The notes beneath the pieces are model-generated. The model was given only the letters and a program-made list of their open reading frames with translations. It was not told the DNA's origin and searched no databases. Position numbers and translations under genes: made by a program. Source: Gottfriedia solisilvae (GTDB lineage Bacteria > Bacillota > Bacilli > Bacillales > Bacillaceae_G). From it: 64,000 nucleotides of DNA. Position 1 is the first letter of the stretch, and each line of letters starts with the position of its first letter. The stretch is from NCBI RefSeq assembly GCF_002128405.1, contig NZ_NETJ01000002.1, forward strand, positions 496,001 to 560,000, written 5' to 3'. This document shows, piece by piece, positions 32,542 to 41,049 of this stretch.

Positions 32542-32692
32542 TATGTAATAAATTGATTATGGTCTTGAATTAAAAAATTAATCAATTAACTCGATATATA
32601 ATTCAAAGACAGTTTTTAATAAAAGTGTGTTGTCAAAATTTCGGTTTGTATGTAAAAAATTAATTGATCAAGGAATTTGAATGAAAGGATAA

Positions 32693-33241
32693 ATGGATTT
32701 AATGAAAAAAGTAAAATTACTTTTGATAGTAATCATTTCATTTAGTTTATTATTAATTTCTCCCTTTTTACCAGGGACTATTATGTACTTCACTTCACTA
32801 TGGGAGTACAAAGTAGATGATTTTGATACTTTTAAAAAGGATTTCCAAACTATAGTTAACTTAGCTTATCGTGAATTTAACAAAGGTCAAATGATGGAAT
32901 CTTATATAGTTGTAAATGAGAATCCCGATGGAACAGTCAATTTAGAATATGAAGATGTGAACACTGAAGATTTCGTTGAAGTAAAGATGAGCAAAAAAGA
33001 GCAAGAATCTCTTAAGAAAATTTTAGAAAAAGCTTTTCATCAAGGGGATATGGCATATTTATCCTTAATTAGAGTGTATAAAAATCAGGTAGAATTCGAA
33101 ATCGAAAATGGTCAATATTCTTTGATCTATAGAAAAGATGATCATAAACCTAAATTTGTAAATACCTCGTATACAAAAGGTACTTTTAAGACAAAGAAGA
33201 TTTCAAATCATTGGTACCATGCAAGATTCGTAGAAGATTAA
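32693..33241 (+). CDS. Membrane-anchored exported protein (182 aa)
   Basis: AAAGGA precedes ATG 32693 and a second in-frame ATG at 32702; the choice is open. N-terminal anchor KVKLLLIVIISFSLLLISPF. The external domain (YIVVNENPDGTVNLEYEDVN, KKEQESLKKILEKAF, YKNQVEFEIENGQYSLIY) looks like a small alpha/beta fold. Unrecognised. Confidence 0.65.
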   Translation: MDLMKKVKLLLIVIISFSLLLISPFLPGTIMYFTSLWEYKVDDFDTFKKDFQTIVNLAYREFNKGQMMESYIVVNENPDGTVNLEYEDVNTEDFVEVKMSKKEQESLKKILEKAFHQGDMAYLSLIRVYKNQVEFEIENGQYSLIYRKDDHKPKFVNTSYTKGTFKTKKISNHWYHARFVED

Positions 33242-33289
33242 AAGACGGCTGGTTTTCTCGTTTTTGCAAAAAATTAAATTCTCTTCCTA

Positions 33290-33374
33290 ATTGAACTAAC
33301 TGGCGCTTTAGTTGCAAAAGACTTGGGAGCTGATCATTCAGCTCCTTTTCAACTATCTGGCAGGTTAGGTTAAC
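33290..33374 (+). repeat. attC-like cassette junction (composite)
   Basis: R1 core 33294-33313 (right arm TTTAGTT), left box ATTGAAC; hairpin GGAGCTGA/TCAGCTCC 33326-33344; R2 AACTATCTGGCAGGTTAGG 33351-33369 onward. Confidence 0.85.
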
Positions 33375-33455
33375 AAGGAAAATTCTATTGTAGATTAAAA
33401 ATATAGGAATTCGAATATTATTTGGTGTAATAAATTAAAAGAGGAGGATGGAAAA

Positions 33456-33626
33456 ATGAAAAAGTTGGATATTTTTTTAATAGCATTAGTTGCTCTCATT
33501 TCTGCAGTGCTCTTTACTTTTCTTCAAGGAAAAATAAGCAATAGTTATATCTCATTAATAGTTTTAACTTTTGGATTGGGGATAGGCTTAATTTCTAGAT
33601 ACGTTAGTGCAAGGCAAAAAAAATGA
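33456..33626 (+). CDS. Small membrane protein (56 aa)
   Basis: An ATG follows a strong GAGGAGG at 33441-33447. MKKLDIFLIALVALISAVLF plus a second helix (SLIVLTFGLGIGLIS), ending RYVSARQKK. A two-helix membrane protein. Its TGAACCC stop region is complementary to GGGGTTCA on the far side of the junction. Confidence 0.65.
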   Translation: MKKLDIFLIALVALISAVLFTFLQGKISNSYISLIVLTFGLGIGLISRYVSARQKK

Positions 33627-33680
33627 ACCCTTTCCTAATTCAACTAACTGGCGCGTTAGTTGAAGTTCGTCAGGGGTTCA
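33624..33680 (+). repeat. attC-like cassette junction (short, with extended outer arms)
   Basis: Core 33642-33661, boxes ATTCAAC and GTTGAAG; in addition TGAACCC (33624-33630) and GGGTTCA (33674-33680) can pair around the repeat, extending the cruciform. Confidence 0.8.
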
Positions 33681-33717
33681 GAACAATATTAAGTTAACTT
33701 TAAATAGGGGTGAGAGA

Positions 33718-34062
33718 GTGGAGAATATAGCCTCAAATTTTATCAGTTTATTAATTCCTTTTCTTATGATTGCCATTGGAATTGTACATAAAATAAAAGC
33801 TCCCAAAAAAATAAATCATTTTTACGGTTATCGCACCTTCCGTTCTATGGCATCACAAAAAGCTTGGGATCATGCTCAAAAATTGTTAGGCTATTATTCC
33901 ATTAGGTTTGGTATCTGTAATATAGCGATTGCTATATTCCTTTTGTATATTTTACCTTTTTCATTGGATGTAGTTACGTTAATTAATATGGGATTAAGTA
34001 TGGTTTTTTTATTTATTCCAATTTTCTTTATCCAAAAAAATTTAAAGAGAAATTTTCAGTAA
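33718..34062 (+). CDS. SdpI family membrane protein (114 aa)
   Basis: GTG start with AGGGGTGAGAG. NHFYGYRTFRSMASQKAWDH is the hallmark of SdpI/YhfL-type proteins (YGYRT..SM.....W..A); three helices. In B. subtilis SdpI gives immunity to the SdpC killing peptide and signals to SdpR. No sdpC or sdpR homologue is present, so this is probably another orphan immunity-type cassette. Confidence 0.82.
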   Translation: MENIASNFISLLIPFLMIAIGIVHKIKAPKKINHFYGYRTFRSMASQKAWDHAQKLLGYYSIRFGICNIAIAIFLLYILPFSLDVVTLINMGLSMVFLFIPIFFIQKNLKRNFQ

Positions 34063-34086
34063 CATAACCTTAGATTTAAAATTTTT

Positions 34087-34171
34087 GTACAACTAACTGG
34101 CGCGTTAATTGTATAGTTTGAGCAGCCTTTGGCTGTTCTTTTTTATTGGAGTACTGGCAGTATAGTTGAAG
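34087..34171 (+). repeat. attC-like cassette junction (composite)
   Basis: Core 34091-34110 (right arm GTTAATT); hairpin AGCAGCC/GGCTGTT 34121-34137 with T-run; R2 ACTGGCAGTATAGTTGAAG 34153-34171. Confidence 0.85.
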
Positions 34172-34237
34172 AAGGAAATAGTTCTTTTTTTACGAATTTT
34201 AATATTTGAAGGCATTTTTAAATTAAGGAGTGGTTAT

Positions 34238-35068
34238 TTGTGTGTGGGATTAGAAACTAAACAAAGAGATCTAGATATTCCAAAACATCGTCAAAACTTA
34301 ATAAATGAACTTGAACTAGATTTGATAAATGATAATAATGTATTAGCTGTTTTTTACGGAGGGTCAATAGCAAATCAAAACACTGACTTATATTCGGATA
34401 TAGATCTTCGTATAGTGGTTAAAGATGAATTGTTTGAAGAATATAGATTAAATAAAAAACAGAGAGCAAAAAAATGGGGGAATGTTCTGTTTTTTGAAGA
34501 CTTTCCATGGGCAACTTATAGTATTGCTCACTATGATTCATTTATTAAAGTTGATAGCTTTTACTATAAAACAATAGATATTCAACCATCAGTATGGCTT
34601 CAAAATATAAAAAATGTCCACGATACTACTGAATTGGTGAAAACTGTATTAGAAAAATCAATGAGTTTATCATATAAGCCAACAATAGAAGAAGTAGAAG
34701 TATGGAGATCGAAATTCTTTGCTTATGTTCACGAAGCATATAGAAGAATAATGAGAAAAGAAACATATTATGCACTTCATTGTTTAGATAACCTTCGTTT
34801 ATCAATGACAACAGCCTGGTATATGGAAGCAGGAATTCAACCTAACACTTTCGGAGACTGGGCTAAATTAGAAGGTAAAAGTAGTAAACTATGCGATTGG
34901 CAGTTAGCACTACTAGAACAATGGTTTAGTAACAGGGAACCAATTGAAATAATGAAAGCAATAAAAAATATGGTTCCTGAATTTAAAAGAGTTCATAAAA
35001 GTTTATGTAATAAACTAGGTTTAGAAGAGGACCCTGAATGGGTAGAAACAATACTTAATATGGTTTAA
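34238..35068 (+). CDS. Nucleotidyltransferase-like protein (276 aa)
   Basis: TTG 34238 is chosen for AAGGAG at 34225-34230; longer versions begin inside R2. AVFYGGSIANQNTDLYSDIDLRIV is the nucleotidyltransferase motif (GG-S...D.DL); DSFIKVDSFYYK gives the third strand with an aspartate. The helical C-terminal half (YVHEAYRRIMRKETYYALHC) resembles ANT-type aminoglycoside adenylyltransferases or lincosamide enzymes. Substrate unknown. Confidence 0.82.
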   Translation: MCVGLETKQRDLDIPKHRQNLINELELDLINDNNVLAVFYGGSIANQNTDLYSDIDLRIVVKDELFEEYRLNKKQRAKKWGNVLFFEDFPWATYSIAHYDSFIKVDSFYYKTIDIQPSVWLQNIKNVHDTTELVKTVLEKSMSLSYKPTIEEVEVWRSKFFAYVHEAYRRIMRKETYYALHCLDNLRLSMTTAWYMEAGIQPNTFGDWAKLEGKSSKLCDWQLALLEQWFSNREPIEIMKAIKNMVPEFKRVHKSLCNKLGLEEDPEWVETILNMV

Positions 35069-35085
35069 TTTATAAATAATTCCTT

Positions 35086-35146
35086 ATTCTACTAACTGGC
35101 GCGTTAGTCCAACACAATCAAGAGTCGCAAATGCGGCTCTTTTTAA
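35086..35146 (+). repeat. attC-like junction with terminator
   Basis: Core 35090-35109 (TACTAACTGGCGCGTTAGTC); hairpin AGAGTCGCA/TGCGGCTCT 35121-35140 with T's. R2 not clear. Confidence 0.8.
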
Positions 35147-35232
35147 AATACTCAGTTATTAAAAGCACTTCGCTTTTATGTTCTATTGTATAATTTAAGT
35201 ACAACTAGAATTCGGGGGATATTTAAAGAAAA

Positions 35233-35756
35233 ATGAAAGTTTATAAAGCGAAAATTCAATTGGTATATTTCTTCATAATAATTGGTTTTATTTCACTGTT
35301 TTTTACCATCATGTTCTCGGTTAGTATTAATGGGTTTAATTTAACAGATTTCTTCATTTGGATTGGTTTACTCGCCTTAACTTATTTTTTATTTTGGTGT
35401 GCATACTCTATGTTTCTTTCGAGAAAAAAGGTGAAGGAGTCCATTGGGATGATGAAGGTATAGTAGTTGATTTAGATGGTAACAAAATTTTTTGGGATGA
35501 AATAGAGAATATCGAATTTTATAAATCTGAATATGAAATGTTTACAAAATCAACATATATACGAGTATTCATTTACAAAGAAGAGCAAGTAAGATTGAGA
35601 CATAAGCTCCCATTAAAAAATATCTTTTGGAGATATAGTGGTAGTATCGATTGGTTTATGTTTGAAAAACCAAAAGAAATGCACAAAGCACTTATTCAAT
35701 TTTGGGAAGAAAAAAATAAACTTAGTTCTAACAAAAACGAAAACTTACTTAAGTGA
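35233..35756 (+). pseudogene. Membrane protein gene split by a -1 frameshift at A AAA AAG
   Basis: First frame (35233-35463) has two helices and ends soon after SMFLSRKKVKESIG. The -1 frame continues without it: FEKKGEGVHWDDEGIVVDLD, KIFWDEIENIEFYKSEYEMF and RVFIYKEEQVRLRHKLP to 35756. The switch falls on a slippery A AAA AAG at 35424-35430. The joined product (about 174 aa) would be a two-helix anchor plus a PH-like domain. This may be a simple indel or a programmed shift; the sequence cannot decide. Confidence 0.65.
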
Positions 35757-35771
35757 ATTTTTGAAATGCTT

Positions 35772-35847
35772 ATTGAACTAACTGGCGCGTTAGTTCTACA
35801 AGATCATTAGTCGCTTATGCGGCTTTTTTTTATTGATGTAGTTGCAT
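35772..35847 (+). repeat. attC-like cassette junction (composite)
   Basis: Consensus core 35776-35795, left box ATTGAAC; hairpin AGTCGC/GCGGCT 35809-35824 with T-run; truncated R2 TGTAGTTGCAT 35837-35847. Confidence 0.85.
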
Positions 35848-35944
35848 AAGAAAAAGGCTTCTTTAATAAAAAATAGAATAATATGTAAATGGAATATCAT
35901 ATAGAAAAAGAAAATAAGTGTTAAAGGAGGCAATGTAGCGATTT

Positions 35945-36466
35945 ATGAGTGGTCCAACAGTTGGTATTCTATTAAAAGAAAAGTTGTCCATTGAAAACAT
36001 AAAATCTCTTTATCAAGAAATAAAAAATTACAGTATCGAAATTGATAAGAAAGATATAGAATCCAATGGGTTTGATTTTTGGATTAATGATGGAAAGTCA
36101 CTTGGAACCTCTTATTTTGGTGAAGGACTTCCATTTGGAATTATAATAGAAGAAGTAGAATTCGATGAAACTGAAGAGAATTTGATATACCAAGCAGTAA
36201 ACTATTTTCCGAAACAAGAGATTATTATCATCTCATACTGTAATGGGAAATATGAGCATCTAATACTTGCTAATTTGGCTATAATGATCACGGAAAAGTT
36301 TAATGGAATAATTGATATGGGTGGAAAATTACCTTCTTCATATTCAGAAATAAATGATGGTTCAATATGGGAAATATCATATGGCAAGGATAGGGTCTAT
36401 CATCTTTCTGATGTTGGTTTTCTAAAGAAATGGGTACAACATCCTAATTTTCTAATGATAAAGTAA
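35945..36466 (+). CDS. DUF6368-like protein (173 aa)
   Basis: ATG; AAAGGAGG lies about 14 nt upstream. The start MSGPTVGILLKEKLSIENIK matches the GPTV(G/S)I.L opening I associate with DUF6368. Later SYCNGKYEHLILANLAIMI and GIIDMGGKLP fit a compact alpha/beta protein. Soluble; function unknown. Confidence 0.7.
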   Translation: MSGPTVGILLKEKLSIENIKSLYQEIKNYSIEIDKKDIESNGFDFWINDGKSLGTSYFGEGLPFGIIIEEVEFDETEENLIYQAVNYFPKQEIIIISYCNGKYEHLILANLAIMITEKFNGIIDMGGKLPSSYSEINDGSIWEISYGKDRVYHLSDVGFLKKWVQHPNFLMIK

Positions 36467-36483
36467 CAAAAAATACCGGCCTT

Positions 36484-36570
36484 ATTCAACTAACTGACAC
36501 GTTAGTTGTAGAACACGATCGACATTTTAGTCGATTTTTTTATTGCATTAAATGGCTTGTACAGTTAACT
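36484..36570 (+). repeat. attC-like cassette junction (composite)
   Basis: Core 36488-36507 with spacer TGACAC; left box ATTCAAC; hairpin ATCGAC/GTCGAT 36518-36535; R2 ATTAAATGGCTTGTACAGTT 36547-36566. Confidence 0.82.
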
Positions 36571-36752
36571 ATAGTATTGCGGTTTATGCCACATGAACCG
36601 TGGTTTCGATCGCTAAAGAGGAATTAGATATGTGTATTTCGAATATTAATGAGATGCAATGTCACAGAAAATTATCTACCCACTATCAAAGGGATATAAA
36701 TTCGCCAATTGAAATTGAAGGTTTAATCGAGAAGAGAGACTGGAGGGATTTC

Positions 36753-37175
36753 ATGAGAAAATGGTGTTTAGTAGGTTGTATATGGATTCTTTTTATAAGC
36801 ATAATTTTGGGTTGCGGTAACACTCGAAAGAATTTAACGAGAGTTGACTACAAACAGAATAGAACAAACGGAACATATTCGGATATAGTAATGCTAACAG
36901 ATAAAAAGAAACTTGAAAAAATAGAGCGTATTTTCAGCAAAATTAAATGGGAAGAAAATGTTGCGGTAAAAAGAACACGAAAAGAAGACATCAAAGCAAC
37001 ATTATTCTATGTAGAAGAGAAAAACATGCCAGAAAGATTGTACGAATATGAAATTTGGTTCCACAATGATATCAACAAGGCGGTATTGATAGGAGACAAT
37101 GGTGAACAAAGTTATGCCATGCTGAACAAAGAACTTTCAAAAGAATTGCAAAAACTTTTGAATTACGAAAAGTAA
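36753..37175 (+). CDS. Lipoprotein (140 aa)
   Basis: ATG 36753 follows GGAGGG at 36742-36747 and gives MRKWCLVGCIWILFISIILGC with a lipobox; the open frame extends upstream to 36600 but without signal features. The mature part KLEKIERIFSKIKWEENVAV resembles exported domains that also appear in other cassettes (compare 57493). Function unknown. Followed only by a half junction. Confidence 0.68.
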   Translation: MRKWCLVGCIWILFISIILGCGNTRKNLTRVDYKQNRTNGTYSDIVMLTDKKKLEKIERIFSKIKWEENVAVKRTRKEDIKATLFYVEEKNMPERLYEYEIWFHNDINKAVLIGDNGEQSYAMLNKELSKELQKLLNYEK

Positions 37176-37204
37176 AGTTGTACTTATTTGGGAGAGTCCA
37201 ATTT

Positions 37205-37217
37205 ATTTAACTAACTG
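37205..37217 (+). repeat. Left half of a junction repeat
   Basis: ATTTAACTAACTG (left box, left arm, start of spacer); right half missing. Confidence 0.5.
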
Positions 37218-37266
37218 AAGATAATAGAATAAGTAGCTAGATATCTAGATATGTGGAGGATTAGCA

Positions 37267-37551
37267 TTGAAGAAAAATGTGCAAGTAATTGACAGTGCAG
37301 TAAATAGCATTTTTAAGATATTTGAAGTAAGTTCGGAGCAATTTAACATACTGTTTCCTAATCATTCAGAAATAGCATTTCTTGAGGATTATCCAGAACT
37401 AATTGATGACATTAGCTTTTGGAGTGAGTTCTATAAAAATAGATTAGATAAAATTGATGTTGTGGGTATTCATGGAACATTACACCTTACAGGAAGTGAT
37501 ATTGATAAAAGTGAATTTCCTAATAGAAGAGAATTAGACGTATGTAACTAA
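37267..37551 (+). CDS. Small acidic cassette protein (94 aa)
   Basis: TTG start with GTGGAGGA. Soluble; SVNSIFKIFEVSSEQFNILF-like helical start (VNSIFKIFEVSSEQFNILFP) then LEDYPELIDDISFWSEFYKN. Unrecognised. Its TAA stop (37549-37551) lies inside the following junction. Confidence 0.62.
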   Translation: MKKNVQVIDSAVNSIFKIFEVSSEQFNILFPNHSEIAFLEDYPELIDDISFWSEFYKNRLDKIDVVGIHGTLHLTGSDIDKSEFPNRRELDVCN

Positions 37552-37569
37552 CTAGCGCGTTAGTTGTAA
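37542..37569 (+). repeat. attC-like cassette junction (short)
   Basis: Core 37546-37565 with spacer TAGCGC, overlapping the preceding stop codon; left box ATGTAAC. Confidence 0.85.
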
Positions 37570-37586
37570 AAATATAGAATAAAACA

Positions 37587-37595
37587 TGCTATAGT
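37587..37595 (+). promoter_or_regulatory. Extended -10 promoter
   Basis: TGCTATAGT about 20 bp after the junction, upstream of the membrane gene at 37643. Confidence 0.45.
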
Positions 37596-37642
37596 AATGT
37601 TAACTTGAAATTCAGAATTTAACGCTTCTAGGAGAATTACAA

Positions 37643-38005
37643 ATGAAAAAGGTAATTATTATTAGTATAATTTTAGCTGTTTTATTACTTAGTGGGGTAG
37701 ACATTACATTTAAAGATGCATTGTTATATGCTGTTATTTATCTTATTGGGAAGACTCTAATCTATTATTTCGAATCTAAAAAAATAAATTGGAAGCAAAA
37801 TATTAGAAATTTTGCTTTTTTCGTTATTTTTGCTTTTTCTTATCATACTTGTTATCTAATACTAGAATCATTAGGATTTAGATCTATTAAACTTTTTTCA
37901 AGTGGGTTCGGATTAATAGTGGGAATTTTAGGAGGATTATCATTTATATATATTGTATTTGTAGTACCCTATAAAATTTTAATTCAAAAAAAAGAACATA
38001 AGTAG
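37643..38005 (+). CDS. Membrane protein (120 aa)
   Basis: An ATG follows CTAGGAGA. Four hydrophobic helices, starting MKKVI IISIILAVLLLSG, with SKKINWKQN and basic C-terminus IQKKEHK. Unrecognised. Confidence 0.65.
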   Translation: MKKVIIISIILAVLLLSGVDITFKDALLYAVIYLIGKTLIYYFESKKINWKQNIRNFAFFVIFAFSYHTCYLILESLGFRSIKLFSSGFGLIVGILGGLSFIYIVFVVPYKILIQKKEHK

Positions 38006-38031
38006 GATATTATTTTCTCTTTAATAACCTT

Positions 38032-38091
38032 CTTCAACTAACTGGCGCATTAGTTGAAGATCACGAGTCACACATAAGTGGCTCTTTTTTT
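38032..38091 (+). repeat. attC-like junction with terminator
   Basis: Core 38036-38055, boxes CTTCAAC and GTTGAAG; hairpin GAGTCAC/GTGGCTC 38065-38085 with six T's. R2 too diverged to place. Confidence 0.83.
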
Positions 38092-38193
38092 TGAAGAGAG
38101 GGTTGCTCTTTAAAAAATCCCCTTTTGGTAAATATTTTTGATATTATCGTTTAAGGTATTTGCTAAATATGGTAAAAGTTTGGAGGAGAACAT

Positions 38194-38715
38194 ATGAAGG
38201 TAAGACTGAAAGAATATACTCAAACATGGAAGACGATGTTTGAAGATGAAGTAAAAGTATTAAATGCTATTTTTGGTAATGAAATAATAGTTTTTGAACA
38301 CTTCGGTAGTACATCTATCCCTGGAATGAAAGCAAAACCAGTTATTGATATGATGTGTATTGTAAGAGATATTGAAAGAATTGATACATATAATGAAAAA
38401 ATGATTGAGTTAAACTATGATGTAGCTGGTGATTGGGGAATTACGGGTAGAAGATTATTTCGTAAGGGTGGAGAAAACAGAACACATCATATTCATTTTT
38501 ATCAAATTGACAATCCACATATCGAACGGCATTTAATTTTTCGAGACTACCTTCTTGCACATCCTGAAGAAGTTCAGAAGTATAGTGAATTTAAAGAGAA
38601 CTTAGCAAAGAAGTATGAGTCTACTTCTGATTATAGTCCCGCAAAAAAAGCATTTGTATCGGGGATGGAAAAGAATGCAATTGTTTGGCATAAATTAAGA
38701 GAAGCTCAAAAATAG
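38194..38715 (+). CDS. GrpB family nucleotidyltransferase-like protein (173 aa)
   Basis: An ATG follows TTGGAGGAG. Classic GrpB/UPF0157 motifs: EHFGSTSIPGMKAKPVIDMM, ITGRRLFRKGG, THHIHFYQIDNPHIERHLIF. The family has a nucleotidyltransferase fold and is frequent on mobile elements and in cassettes; substrate unknown. Copy appears intact. Confidence 0.9.
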   Translation: MKVRLKEYTQTWKTMFEDEVKVLNAIFGNEIIVFEHFGSTSIPGMKAKPVIDMMCIVRDIERIDTYNEKMIELNYDVAGDWGITGRRLFRKGGENRTHHIHFYQIDNPHIERHLIFRDYLLAHPEEVQKYSEFKENLAKKYESTSDYSPAKKAFVSGMEKNAIVWHKLREAQK

Positions 38716-38756
38716 ATATTCAAGAACATACAATTAGTAATATATAATTAATCCTT

Positions 38757-38810
38757 CTTCAACTAACTGGCACGTTAGTAGTACAACATTATCGACTGTT
38801 AGTCGACCTT
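38757..38810 (+). repeat. attC-like junction with terminator
   Basis: Core 38761-38780 with spacer TGGCAC and one right-arm mismatch; hairpin TCGACT/AGTCGA 38792-38806. R2 not clear. Confidence 0.8.
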
Positions 38811-38918
38811 TGTAAAAAAAGATAGTAAGTATTAACACGGAGTTCTATTGTACAATATAGGAAAAATTGTTATTGAACAAACGGATTGTTTATCGATAGT
38901 TGAATGGAGGATCTAGCC

Positions 38919-39470
38919 ATGGGTATTAGGAATTATCTGGTTGAAGGCGTTTCGGGAACCGGTAAAACTTCGGTGTGCAAAGAATTGCAACGGCGCGGCT
39001 ACCATGCCATTAATGGTGACCGTGAATTAGCTTATCAAGGTGATCCGGAAACTGGTACACGGACGGATGGCGTAACGGAAGCCGACACAAACGAGGACCA
39101 CATTCGGCATTTACACGAGCATCACATTTGGGATGTAGATAAAGTAAAAGCTTTGGTTGCTAACCAGGATGAGGCGGTAACATTTTTCTGCGGTGGCTCT
39201 AGGAACTCTTCGAAATTCATAGATCTTTTTGACGGAGTGTTTGTCCTCGAGGTTGACCTTGACACATTGAACAAGCGGCTTGACGAGCGACCGGAAAATG
39301 AGTGGGGTGGAAAGGGAAGGAAAACGGAACGGGAACTCATTGTGCGATTGCACCAAACGAAAGAAGACATTCCGAAAAACGGAATTATAATCGACGCCAC
39401 CGCACTGATCGAGCACGTCGTTGACGAGATCGTTCGTCAAAGCGAAGAAAATAAACGTCACCGACAGTAA
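38919..39470 (+). CDS. P-loop nucleotide kinase-like protein (183 aa)
   Basis: ATG 38919 follows GGAGGATC. Walker A GVSGTGKTSVCKEL; INGDRELAY; FCGGSRNSSKF near the Walker B position; LDERPENEWGGKGRKTEREL as lid. Resembles small nucleoside/shikimate-type kinases. Substrate unknown. G+C content is visibly higher than in flanking cassettes, indicating a different donor. Confidence 0.82.
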   Translation: MGIRNYLVEGVSGTGKTSVCKELQRRGYHAINGDRELAYQGDPETGTRTDGVTEADTNEDHIRHLHEHHIWDVDKVKALVANQDEAVTFFCGGSRNSSKFIDLFDGVFVLEVDLDTLNKRLDERPENEWGGKGRKTERELIVRLHQTKEDIPKNGIIIDATALIEHVVDEIVRQSEENKRHRQ

Positions 39471-39478
39471 CTTACGGT

Positions 39479-39498
39479 CGCTCACGGAGGCGTTAGTT
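39479..39498 (+). repeat. Degenerate junction repeat directly before another
   Basis: Right half GGAGGCGTTAGTTTAAG intact, left arm lost (CGCTCAC). A full junction starts 14 bp further on, so no gene fits between the two. Confidence 0.6.
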
Positions 39499-39511
39499 TA
39501 AGATAATTCTT

Positions 39512-39595
39512 TTTCAACTAAATGGCGCGTTAGTTGCATACGAAAGCAGCCGATGGCTGCTTTTTTAATTTAAGTAATTGGCAGTTTAGTTACAT
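39512..39595 (+). repeat. attC-like cassette junction (composite)
   Basis: Core 39516-39535 (AACTAAATGGCGCGTTAGTT); hairpin AGCAGCC/GGCTGCT 39545-39561 with six T's; R2 ATTGGCAGTTTAGTTACAT 39577-39595. Confidence 0.85.
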
Positions 39596-39601
39596 AAGGA
39601 A

Positions 39602-39610
39602 TGATATAAT
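39602..39610 (+). promoter_or_regulatory. Extended -10 promoter
   Basis: TGATATAAT starts 7 bases after the end of R2, upstream of the lipoprotein gene at 39647. Confidence 0.6.
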
Positions 39611-39646
39611 ATTTAATTAAAATTATAAGGATAGTAGGATAGACAA

Positions 39647-40468
39647 TTGAAAAATATAAAAAAAATCATTCAGATTATCATATTAAGTACATCAACCCTA
39701 ATTCTTAGTGGATGTTTTTCTAAAGAACATATGTATAAACCTGTTAAAGATTACTTAAAAGCTAATTATGGCTTAACAGAGAATATTAAGATAGTGTCTG
39801 CTACAAATTATTGGCTTGCAGGTGTCGATCATTCTGTCTTTATAAAAATTAGTAAACCTTATCATGCTTATATAGATTTACAAGCTGATTTCGACTCTTT
39901 AGAAGTTATTCCTGAGGAAGGGGATGACGTGTATTTAGAAATATTTAAAGGTGCATATATTGAACAGCATTCAGAGGTTATTAAATTTTCAAATCATTTA
40001 ATTGAGAAATACAAATTAGTATCTCCACAGCAACATGTGAATGATGAAGTAAACGACGAAGCTAAAGCAAGAGCAGCTGATCTATACTATCTACATATTA
40101 ATATTGGTGGTAAGACACAAAAATCTAGATTAATTGAGCAATTTAAAAAGAGTCAAAAGATTGATACAACGAGTATCTTAGCAACAATTGTTAAAAGAGT
40201 GCCGGAAGTTGAAACATACCACATGGGCATTGTAAATTTTACTTACGAATATAAGGTGACTAATAAGAAAAGGAATGTCCCAAACTCAAAAGTACTTGCC
40301 GAGGAATTTAAGAGGAGTAAGCTACTACAAAAGGGATTATATTGTATAGAAATTCAAGTTGAAGATAAAGAAGGATATTCAGATGATGAACACAGTAGCT
40401 ATTCTCTTTTTAGGGTAGATGACAACGGAAATTACACATTAATTCCTGTACGTTCCAATAATAGGTAA
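39647..40468 (+). CDS. Lipoprotein (273 aa)
   Basis: TTG start with AGTAGGATAG upstream. Signal MKNIKKIIQIIILSTSTLIL ending in lipobox LSGC. A DUF1672-like or other exported domain is possible, but nothing is recognised with confidence: VKDYLKANYGLTENIKIVSA, then AYIEQHSEVIKFSNHLIEKY. One of the larger single-gene cassettes. Confidence 0.65.
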   Translation: MKNIKKIIQIIILSTSTLILSGCFSKEHMYKPVKDYLKANYGLTENIKIVSATNYWLAGVDHSVFIKISKPYHAYIDLQADFDSLEVIPEEGDDVYLEIFKGAYIEQHSEVIKFSNHLIEKYKLVSPQQHVNDEVNDEAKARAADLYYLHINIGGKTQKSRLIEQFKKSQKIDTTSILATIVKRVPEVETYHMGIVNFTYEYKVTNKKRNVPNSKVLAEEFKRSKLLQKGLYCIEIQVEDKEGYSDDEHSSYSLFRVDDNGNYTLIPVRSNNR

Positions 40469-40484
40469 GACCTATAATAGTGTT

Positions 40485-40512
40485 ATTGAACTAATTGGCG
40501 CGTTAGTTCAAT
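40485..40512 (+). repeat. attC-like cassette junction (short)
   Basis: Core 40489-40508 (AACTAATTGGCGCGTTAGTT); boxes ATTGAAC and GTTCAAT. Confidence 0.82.
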
Positions 40513-40548
40513 ATCAATTGGTTATTACGAAAGTGTGAGGTGTGTTTT

Positions 40549-40974
40549 ATGGATGTAAATTTCTCGTTTATATTGGATACCGAGATACCCAGTGGACCAG
40601 CTTATACTGCATATAAAGAAGGATACATAGAAGGTCAATTAACTATTTGTCTGAATGGAAAAGTTTTTTTTGATGAACCATACATCAATCTTGCAGAGTT
40701 TGGAATCCAATTGGGAAAATGGCTACTAAAGATACAAAGTGGAAATAGAGAAAATATGGACTACGAAACTATTGATCATGATGAGATCATAATTAATTTT
40801 AATTATACTGCTGATGAGTACTGGTTTATTTATTCTATTTGGCAAAATTTTGAATCGGATGAATACGTTGACACAAAGTCATTGGTTAAGGCAGTAAAAG
40901 ATTTTTTACAGGAATTAAATAAGGAACTTCACGACATTCATTATATGTTTACACTTGATGAGTTCATTGATTAA
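40549..40974 (+). CDS. Cassette protein, DUF7878-like from memory (141 aa)
   Basis: ATG 40549 follows GTGAGGTG. MDVNFSFILDTEIPSGPAYT, YIEGQLTICLNGKVFFDEPY and LAEFGIQLGKWL form a beta-rich N-terminal part similar to what I recall as DUF7878. No signal peptide. Function unknown. A tetranucleotide repeat follows its stop codon. Confidence 0.6.
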   Translation: MDVNFSFILDTEIPSGPAYTAYKEGYIEGQLTICLNGKVFFDEPYINLAEFGIQLGKWLLKIQSGNRENMDYETIDHDEIIINFNYTADEYWFIYSIWQNFESDEYVDTKSLVKAVKDFLQELNKELHDIHYMFTLDEFID

Positions 40975-40978
40975 ATAA

Positions 40979-41025
<47 letters not shown>

Positions 41026-41049
41026 AACCTTACTAAAGAGGACATTGTT

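Noticed and set aside
36600-36752. N-terminal extension of the lipoprotein at 36753
   Set aside because: It would bury the lipoprotein signal 51 residues inside the protein; GGAGGG supports ATG 36753.
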